Shown here: piece by piece, positions 21,601 through 30,000 of the stretch
How positions within the stretch are numbered: position 1 is the first letter of the stretch
Layout of the letters: each line of letters begins with the position of its first letter
From: Phytophthora sp. 'mugwort'
Taxonomy: Eukaryota > Oomycota > Peronosporomycetes > Peronosporales > Peronosporaceae
Length of the DNA: 64,000 nt
NCBI GenBank assembly: GCA_033558025.1
Contig: JAUCEF010000005.1
Coordinates: forward strand, 1,612,001-1,676,000
Reading direction: 5' to 3'
Notes under the pieces: generated by a model
What the model saw: only the letters and a program-made list of their open reading frames with translations
Databases searched by the model: none
What the model was told of the DNA's origin: nothing
Translations under genes and position numbers: made by a program

Positions 21601-24017
21601 AAAATACGAGGAAGCTCGAAATCAATCACCACTGACGGAATCGCATCGTGTACGTCAGGAACCCAGCACTGCGCTCCATTGAGTCGAATAAACTTAGCGT
21701 CTTGTGCTTTTGACGAGGCTGAAAAACACTCGTCAGGTAGCAACCGCGAGTCGAGCCCCAGCGCAGCAACCTCTCCATCTCCGACGTATTCCGCAAAGTT
21801 CGTGTCTAAAACTGAATCGAAATCTGTCTTCCAGGTATCTTCCCAAGCTTTTGATACATCCAGAAGCTTCGTTTTAACCTCTTCCCAACGTGTAAGCTGT
21901 GTCGCGACCTCAGGAGATTGTGTGGCAGCACCTTGAGACGATAAAATCATCTGCTGATCCGCGAAACTCACGAAGTGTTTAATCACAGTAGTGAAGGCGA
22001 AAATCCGTTGACGATCGCTCTTGATGGACTCAACAAGAGCTGAGCGCTGAGTGCGTACTAAGGCCAAGGTAATTGAAAGCCCACGCTCACGCTCTTCAAG
22101 AAGTTGCTCCTGTTCCTTCGCTGCTTTTGCTGCCTGAGCTACATTTGAAGTTGTCTTTTCAGCGGCAGTAGCCGCTGCAGCAGCTTGCTCAGCTTTCAAC
22201 TGAGCGTGGTGTGTCTTCAATCGCAATAGCTCACGGGTCATCGTGTTGATCAACGCGCTGCGGTCACTAACGAGCTGTCCCTCTAACGTGAGCAGCTTGT
22301 CACTTTCCTCTCCAATATTTTGCAACTTGCTCCCCATTTGGCTGGCTGTCATGTGCGCGGCTGATGCAGCAGCAGAGTCTTCACGGCGCTGAGGTAAGAG
22401 ATTCTTGGTCGACTTGGAAGCCTGGCTGGTGTCTGGAGTGAGGCCACAGCGACGAGCCCAGAGCTCCACATCTTTTTGTAATGAGTCTCGAAAGACCTGA
22501 ATAAGCGTACGTAAGTCTTTAGCTTGACCCTCCATCGTCTTAACCTTTTGAGCAGTCTCGAGCCATTGCACAGCTACGGAAGCATCGCTTGCGGTTGCAG
22601 TATTACCATCGAGATCACGAAGAGCTCGCATCATGAGCTCCAGATCCCCTTTTTCCTCCAGCAATCGCCACTTCTTGGTGCGTTCTTCACGAATGCGTTG
22701 GTCAGCCAATGCGCGTTCTCGTGCGAGTTTTTTGCGCTCCACTTCGTGTTGTTTCGACAGCTTGGCCTTATCCTCCCACGTCTGCAATCTCACGCGGTCC
22801 ATCTCTTGGATCTGCTTCTCGTACTTCTTGACGATCTCGTCCTTCTCCTTAGGGTCAAGACCAAGCGTAGCCTCCATTTGCTCTTGAAGTTTTTGCTTGA
22901 GCGTTGCAATCTCGTCATTGAGCTGTGAGATTTGGGACGAAGCCTCATTCTTCTTAGCGTTCACTTTGATACTCTTCGCGCGACTAGCGTACTTGAGCGT
23001 ACTCAATGTCTCGGCAAAGTTGATACTGGCCGGTGACAGCGTTGCGAGCATAGAACAGAGACTATTGCCACCTAAAGACTCCTGCAGCACACGCGTCAGC
23101 TTGGAGTTACGGTACGGGATAAATACCTTCTTGCTAGCACGAGAGGCTTCGACGAGAGCGTTGATCACATTGCCCAAAGCACTCAGCGATTTGTTAATAT
23201 TGGCTCCTTCTCGAAGTCGATCACCTTGTGCTCCCGTAGACGCAGCACGTTCCGAGCCAGCAAGATCGACGAGATTAATCTTAGCAAAGACACTCTTTGC
23301 TTCATCATCGGCATCTTTTTGGTGGATCTTGATGGTAAAGATTGAGTGCGAGCGTGAACTCTCGGCATTCATTTGAGTATACCCCACTGTTCGTGATTGT
23401 GCTCCCAGTGTCATGAGCTCGACGATCTCTTCTCGTGTCTCCACGACCCGCTCTTGAAGGTCTTTTACGTAGATCCCCAGCACTGAGTGCTCTTTGATCT
23501 CCAAACCGCCTTTGTTTTTCTTGCCATTCCCACTAGAGTCGAGTAAGTCGTAGATGATTTCGTTGTAAATCTCAAAGAACGAGCACTCTACTAGGAAGCG
23601 CTTGTGGGGGGTTTCGACACGTTCTTTGGCCACACGGTCGAAAATGGCGCGGTTAACTCGAGGAATGAGGCCTTCAAGAGCCTCGTGGCCTCCAGTCACG
23701 CCCGTCATACTGAAAGACTTGCCACTTCCTGTCTGTCCATATGCAAAGATGGTGCCGTTATAGCCTCCGAAAGCCCGATCTAAGAGAGGCACACCAATAT
23801 CGTCAAACACGCTCTCTTGCTTCGAGTCACACCCGTAGACGAAATCAAAGCCGAATTCGTGCTTCTCGGCCGGATTGTCCATGTTGGTGAGCACGGCCGT
23901 GCCATTCGGTCCACACGTAAAGCATGAGACCGCCTGCTCGCGGTTCTCACGCTCGTTCATGGGCCGACATCGCACGGCCACGCGAATGTTCTCGGCCTCT
24001 TTCTCGTCGGGCTTCAT
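18669..24017 (-). CDS. Kinesin with N-terminal motor, IFT54-like CH domain nested in a discoidin-like domain, and long coiled coil; 1729 aa
   Basis: Exons are 19346..24017, 19079..19264 and 18669..19000. The introns (81 and 78 nt) have donors GTAAAT and GTGAGT, and the 5190-nt total keeps phase. The motor is residues 8-352: P-loop GQTGSGKS at 94-101, switch I NAESSRSHSIF, switch II LVDLAGSER. Then comes a helical segment to about 770. Residues about 773-814 (RLNGAQCW...VVIDFELPR) resemble the first half of a discoidin/F5-8C fold, and about 1034-1108 (DGWVTRL...ALQCEIFG) the second half. Between them, about 890-995, FARPPVRFLHDVISAVMQN resembles the N-terminal tubulin-binding CH domain of IFT54/TRAF3IP1. 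Residues 1110-1700 are coiled coil, ending in an acidic/basic tail. The N-terminal motor suggests plus-end transport, and the IFT54-like part suggests a flagellar role. The motor call is firm; the tail assignment is by eye. Confidence 0.88.
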
Positions 24018-24222
24018 GACGGATTCAAATCGAGCGCCTATAGCTCACCCGATGATGGTAGAACTTTCAACGAACACGACCAGACACGGAGCATGTGACG
24101 TTATGTCGGTTGCATTTTTCACGCTATAAGTTGCTATGACGTAAATACCTCACGATAAAAACTCGAAGACGGACTGACCTACTCAGCTTGACGATGCTCG
24201 ATATCGCCACGATTTCATTAAG
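24018..24222. promoter_or_regulatory. Divergent promoter region between kinesin and the 189-aa gene
   Basis: Only 205 bp separate the two start codons, so the two genes must share or overlap promoters. I see no TATA box and no clear initiator match. Co-expression of the kinesin and the coiled-coil neighbour is an inference from this geometry. Confidence 0.5.
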
Positions 24223-24859
24223 ATGAATGATGCCGAGAGGGGTGAGAAGCTTAAATTATTTGTGCCTGCACGAGCTGCACCGAGACCTTGTAAAGCCGAC
24301 GAACGCTCCTCGGCATCTAAACCCTTGAAAGCACAACAACAACCGAAGCAGCTACTGTCACCAACTCGAGCGCCGCAAGGTCAGAGGCAATCACAACGTG
24401 CTCTTGGCGACTACGTTGACTGGGAGCCCCAGCAGGCCGCCAAAATCGCGGTAACGTTCTCTAGCTTCCGTTGTGGCGATATCCCGCTACCACTGATGCG
24501 TTTAAGTTGATGAACAGAAAGCGGAGAAGTGTTTCCGCGAGTCACTCGCTGGCGTTCGAAGCGAGTTGCTGCGTCAAGGGCTCTCAGAAGCCGAGCGTCT
24601 GAGTTTGACTGTCGAACTACTGGAAAGGACCAAGCACGGCTATGCGCGACACATGCAGGCGCTGGTGGTGGAGGAGCTGGCGCGCGAGATGGACCGAGAG
24701 GTGGCCATGCGGCTGGAAATTGCCCCGCTGGGACGCGAGCGCATGCAACGCCGACACGACAAGGAACGCGCCTTTTACCGGGTACAGATCGCCCGCGTCC
24801 GAGAAGAATGTGAGATGGCGTTAACCGCGGCGGCGGCCAAGAACAACCTGCTGCGGTGA
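24223..24859 (+). CDS. Coiled-coil protein, 189 aa, two exons
   Basis: Exon 1 is 24223..24450 and exon 2 is 24518..24859, around a 67-nt intron with donor GTAACG and acceptor AACAG. The junction is in phase zero (QQAAKIA then KAEKCFRESL). The first 60 residues are low-complexity and rich in Pro, Gln and Ala. From about residue 70 on there is a long amphipathic charged helix (LLERTKHGYARHMQALVVEE, then REMDREVAMRLE). No catalytic motif is visible and the family is not recognised. It is divergently transcribed from the kinesin 205 bp away, which suggests, without proving, a cytoskeletal or flagellar context. Confidence 0.72.
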
Positions 24860-25184
24860 GCAAAGGCTTCGCCAACCGCTTGTACATACCGGGCGCTCGT
24901 CGCTCCTGCAATGAGATGCATTGATACAAGTGTAGGTTGCCGTACGGTTAGTCACTTCAATATGATGTGAATCGTCTACATGATACGATGACTTTCGAGA
25001 ACATTCGTGCCAATCATTTGCGAAATCCTCTGCAAACCGATATGGTACAAAGATCTTCGCGAACCTTAACCATTCAGCAATTAGACACACAGAAGTCAGG
25101 TGAGCAACGGCGGCAAAGACTCCATCGAGTGTTCTCTCTCTCACTTTCCCCCACTATTTCGTGTGCCAGATTAGAGATCGCGAG
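24860..25184 (+). other. Intergenic, 5' region of the FKBP-TPR-cyclophilin gene
   Basis: This 325-bp stretch holds no convincing exon. It must contain the 3' end of the 189-aa gene transcript and the promoter of the immunophilin gene; the only motif I can point to is the initiator-like site at 25140..25161. Confidence 0.4.
25140..25161 (+). promoter_or_regulatory. Candidate oomycete initiator plus flanking motif
   Basis: CTCACTTTCCCCCACTATTT matches the oomycete initiator core (YCAYTYY) followed at the usual short distance by a flanking-element-like CTATTT. It sits about 25-45 nt before the ATG at 25185, a typical oomycete spacing. Confidence 0.4.
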
Positions 25185-26777
25185 ATGGCCGACGTGGTGA
25201 TGAAGGAGCCTGTGGACCTGTCCGGAGACGGCGGCGTGCTCAAGGAGACGTATGTTGAGGGCTCGGGCGAGTTCCCGCCCGCCGGCGACGAGATTCGCGG
25301 TGTGTATGCCTCGATTCAACTGATATCTGCGCTACGTATTATGCTTCTGACTTGACTTTTATACGTCTCTTTTAGCCCACTACACCGGTACGTTGCTGGA
25401 TGGCACGAAGTTCGACAGTTCGCGCGACCGCGACTCGGACTTTAAGTTCGTGCTGGGCAAGGGCAATGTGATTAAGGCCTGGGACTTGGCCTTCGCCTCG
25501 ATGAAAGTCGGCGAGGTACGACGCTGAGACTGAGGGCAATGGGTAACTGAAGTGGGAACAGCTGAACTGATTTATTGGCGCTTTTGTGACTGCAGAAAGC
25601 TATGCTGACGTGCAAACCCGAGTACGCGTATGGCGCGAACGGCAGCCCACCTAAGATTCCGGCCAACGCCACGCTCAAGTTTGACGTGGAGCTGCTGGGC
25701 TTCAGCCCTAAGGCCAAGGAGATGTGGGAGATGGACACCGAGGAAAAGATTGCGGAGGCCAACAAGCTTAAGGCGAAGGGCACGGAGCAGTTCAAGGCCA
25801 AACAGTTTGACACCGCCGCCGATACGTACAACCAAGCTACCTCATACATGGAGGATATGTACGACGTTGCTGAAGAGGACAAGAGGACGATGAAGCAGCT
25901 ACAGACGACGTGCTTCCTGAACGCCGCCATGGCGTACCTCAAGGCGGAGAACTACACGGAAGCCGTGACCGTCGCCACCAAGGCCCTGAAAAACGATCCC
26001 TCGAATGTCAAGGCGCTGTACCGCCGTGGTGTGGGCCGCATGCACACGAATGACCTGGAGCGCGCGAAGGAGGACCTGCTGGCTGCTGGCAAACAGGATC
26101 CGGCTAACCGCGAGGTTCGTCGCGAGTTGGAGGTGCTCAAGAAGAAGATGAAGGAGGCACGCCAGAAGGAGAAAGCGGTGTTCGGCGGACTGTTCGGCAA
26201 AGTGTCTATGTACGACGACAAGTCGACTGTGGAGACTGAACCAGTGCTAGACCCCAACAATCCGAAGGTTTTCTTTGACATTAAGATCGGCGAAGAGGAC
26301 GCCGGCAAGGTCGTGATGCAGTTGTACAAGGACGTGTGTCCAAAGACGGCCGAGAACTTCCGGGCGCTGTGTACGGGCGAGAAGGGCAACTGCTCGACGG
26401 GCCAGCCATTGCACTACAAGGGCAGCTCGTTCCATCGTGTGATCAAGAGCTTCATGATTCAGGGCGGTGACTTTACCCGTGGCGACGGCACAGGCGGCGA
26501 GAGCATCTACGGTGAGAAGTTCGAGGACGAGAACTTCGTGCTTAAACACACGGAGGGCGGTTTGCTATCCATGGCCAACGCCGGTCCGGGCACGAACGGG
26601 TCGCAGTTCTTCATCACGACTGTACCCACGCCGCATCTGGACGGCAAGCACGTGGTGTTCGGTAAGGTCGTGGAGGGTTTCGAGGTGATCAAGCGTATTG
26701 AGGGTCTCAAGACGGACAAGGGCGACAAGCCTGCTGAGCCCGTCGTCATTGCTGACTGCGGCATGTACGAGGCATAA
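25185..26777 (+). CDS. FKBP-TPR-cyclophilin dual immunophilin, 478 aa
   Basis: Exons are 25185..25299, 25376..25515 and 25596..26777, with introns of 76 and 80 nt and phase preserved throughout. Residues about 15-120 are an FKBP prolyl isomerase domain ([31 protein letters not shown]) with the drug-pocket Trp and Tyr kept. Residues about 130-275 are TPR helices ([30 protein letters not shown]). Residues about 305-478 are a cyclophilin ([26 protein letters not shown]). The catalytic Arg is R366. The position equal to Trp121 of human CypA is His (H432, in TPHLDGKH), as in Cyp40, which predicts weaker cyclosporin binding. The FKBP-TPR-cyclophilin order is that of the dual FCBP immunophilins known from Toxoplasma. 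TPR domains of this type often bind Hsp90 C-termini. There is no signal peptide, so it is probably cytosolic. Confidence 0.93.
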
Positions 26778-26789
26778 GCTTAGCGTTGG

Positions 26790-26874
26790 GCAGTGACGGC
26801 AGGTTGGATGAAAGGATAATGTAGCCATCCCAGAGCAGTGACGGCAGGTTGCATGAAAGGATAATGTAGCCATC
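26790..26874 (+). repeat. 45-bp tandem duplication in the 3' UTR
   Basis: Copies start at 26790 and 26835. Their first 40 nt (beginning GCAGTGACGGCAGGTTG) differ at one position. It lies 12 bp after the stop codon of the FKBP-TPR-cyclophilin gene, so it is within the transcript's 3' UTR or the spacer to the Pol I gene. Confidence 0.9.
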
Positions 26875-27083
26875 TTCTTTGCTTCCCTCCATTTATTTCC
26901 GAAAAACTGCAACTTGTTTCTTATTGGTGAAAAAGCGTCGGGCTCAGTTGACTGGCCACAATCCTTGCCCAGAACCAGTAGATTCCTAGCCAACCGAGGC
27001 AGTGCGCATTTCCAAGGCATAACGCGCAGCGGACGTACGCAGGCAGACGGAAGCCCCTCCATCCTGCAGCTAGATTCGCCGCC

Positions 27084-30000
27084 ATGGACTCGGCCACAGA
27101 CCAGACCATTCTCCGCCATGAGGTGGCAGAGGTGGCCTTTGGCTTCTACAGCGACGCCGAGATCCGCGACCTGAGCGTCAAGCAGCTTACAAGCCGCCTG
27201 AGCTTCGATGCGCTCAACAATCCCGTGGTTGGCGGCCTGTACGACCCGGCACTGGGCCCCGTGGACTTCAACATGATTTGCCCCACGTGTCACCAGACAC
27301 AGAAGGAGTGCCCCGGTCATCTCGGCCACATTGAGCTGCCCGTGCCCGTGTATAACCCCGTGCTCTTCGGCCAGATGCTCAACCTGCTTAAGCGCAAGTG
27401 CTTCACGTGCCACAAGTTCCGCGTCGCCAGCGCGCGCTCGCGTGTGGTGCGTGTCCAGATCTTGCTGTTGGACAACGGCTTTGACGACGAGGCGGCCCAG
27501 CTGGCTGAATTGCTTGACCAGCGCAATGGCGTTGAAGACGAGCCCCCGCAGCGAACGTTCCAGCGCCAGCAGGCTATTCTGGACGAATACGAGCGCCTCG
27601 CGCTCTCCAAAAGCATCAGTAATGCTAACGGCAAGACGCAGCTGCTGCGTCCGTTGCCTCGTGTCGCTGAGGTGATCCGCGAGAAACTCGCGACCGAGTT
27701 CCTTAAGGGTATGAAGAACAAGTGCGAGAATTGTGGAGCCATCTCGCCAGCGATCAGGCAGGATGCTAACGCCAAGATCTTCCTCAAGGGACTCAGCGCG
27801 CGTGCTCGCAAGGTCAATCGATCCAAGAACCTGACGGTGACGTCAGCTCTAGACACGATCCGCGGCAATTTGTCAGACAAGGATGACGTGTCCATGAACG
27901 GTGACGACTCGGAGTCGGAAATGGAGGATAATGAAGACATGTACGCGAACACGGAGGACTCGTCGTCGCGCAGCAAGTTCCTGCCCCCTCTCGAGGTGCA
28001 GTCGCAGCTACAGTTAATGTGGCAGAATGAGGACGGTCTCATGGAGCTGCTTTACGGTGACCGCAACATTGCTAGCGGCCGTGTTACTGGCCGTAAGCCC
28101 GACGGCTGGCGTAAATTCTTCCTGAACGTGATCCCCGTTGCGCCTTCGCGGTTCCGTCCGCCCGTGTTTATGGGTGACAAGCAGTTTGAGCATGCTCAGA
28201 ACTCTCATCTGTCAAAGATTATGACCCTCAGTGAAAGTATTGTTCAGGGTGACTATTACAAACGCCAGGCCGCTACGACCTCGGATGAAGATGATGTCGA
28301 GAAGGAGGAGCAGGTGAACCTTTCGCGCAAGCTTGCTCTGTGGACGGAACTGCAGAACGCAGTTAACCTTCTGGTAGATAGCAGCAAAGCCAAGCCAGGT
28401 ACCGACGTTGCGCAAGGTATCAAGCAGGTCATTGAGAAGAAGGAGGGTCTATTCCGCAAGCACATGATGGGCAAGCGTGTGAACTACGCTGCTCGATCGG
28501 TTATCTCTCCTGACCCTTACATCAGTACCAGTCAGATTGGTGTGCCGTTGCGTTTCGCCAAGACGCTTACGTATCCTCAGCCTGTGACGCCGTGGAATGT
28601 AGAGGAAATGCGCCAGCTCGTTATTAACGGACCGGATGTGCACCCCGGTGCCAACTTTGTGGAGAGCGAGAATGGACGCCTGATTGATTTAAACAAGCGT
28701 TCACCGCACCAACGTGAGGCTATCAGTAAGACGCTGCTTACGCGTTCAGCCAGCGCTCAGGGCACCAGCAAGAACCGTGTGAAGCGCGTTTGGCGTCATT
28801 TAAAGACTGGAGATGTTGTGTTGATGAACCGTCAGCCGACGCTACACAAACCTAGTATTATGGCCCACACCACGCGTGTTCTTACGAACCCGAAGATGCA
28901 GACGATTCGTATGCACTACGCCAATTGTAACACGTTCAACGCCGACTTCGACGGTGATGAGATGAACATGCACTTTCCGCAAAATGAGCTGGCGCGTTCG
29001 GAAGCTTACAATATTGCTTGCAATGACAATCAGTACATTGTGCCGACGGATGGTTCGCCGCTGCGTGGTCTTATCCAGGATCACGTCGACTCTGGTGTGA
29101 AGCTTACTCAACGGGACACGTTTCTTAACAAAGATATGTACATGCAGCTTCTGTACAATGCCTGGGCGAGTATGGAGGATGCTGGTGTGGAGAAGGCACA
29201 TATTGAGACCGTGACGCCGGCTATTCTCAAGCCGGAGCCACTCTGGACGGGCAAGCAGGTGATCACATCGGTGCTCAAGCTGCTGACGAAGGGCCTCCCG
29301 CCTCTTAACCTTGACAGCAAGGCTAAGATTAAGGGTGACCTGTACGGCTCGGCGAACAATGAGCACGTTGTGATTATCCGCGATGGTGAGCTGCTTCAGG
29401 GTGTGCTAGATAAGAGTCAATTCGGTGCGAGTATGTACGGTATGGTACACGCATGCTACGAAGTGTACGGTGCTCGTATTGCCGCCGATTTCCTGTCTGC
29501 GCTTGGTCGCTTGTTCACATGCTATCTCCAGTTCGCTGGGCACACTTGTGCTATGGAGGATCTGACGCTGAACACAGCTGCCGAGAAGCGTCGCCGCAAG
29601 CTTGTCGAGGACTCGGAGGTCATGGGCGAAGAGGCTTACGCTGAATTTGCTGGTCTTACTGAACTTCTCGAGAAGAAGCGTGCATTTGAGAAGGATGGTA
29701 AGAAGCGCCGCATGAACGAGGACGAACGTGCTCAAATCCGCGATCGTATGCGTACGCTGCTCTCTGGACCCGACGCCGACTACAACGCCAAGGCTCTGGA
29801 TGCTCACATGATGGGCTGTGTGCACGGATCCAACAGTGACATTATTAAGACGTGCTTGCCTTCGGGTCAGTCGAAGGCGTTCCCGAAGAATAATTTCTCG
29901 CTAATGGTGCTGACTGGTGCTAAAGGTTCCATGGTGAACCACTCGCAGATTTCGTGTGGCCTTGGCCAGCAGGCCCTTGAAGGCCGTCGTGTCCCCATTC

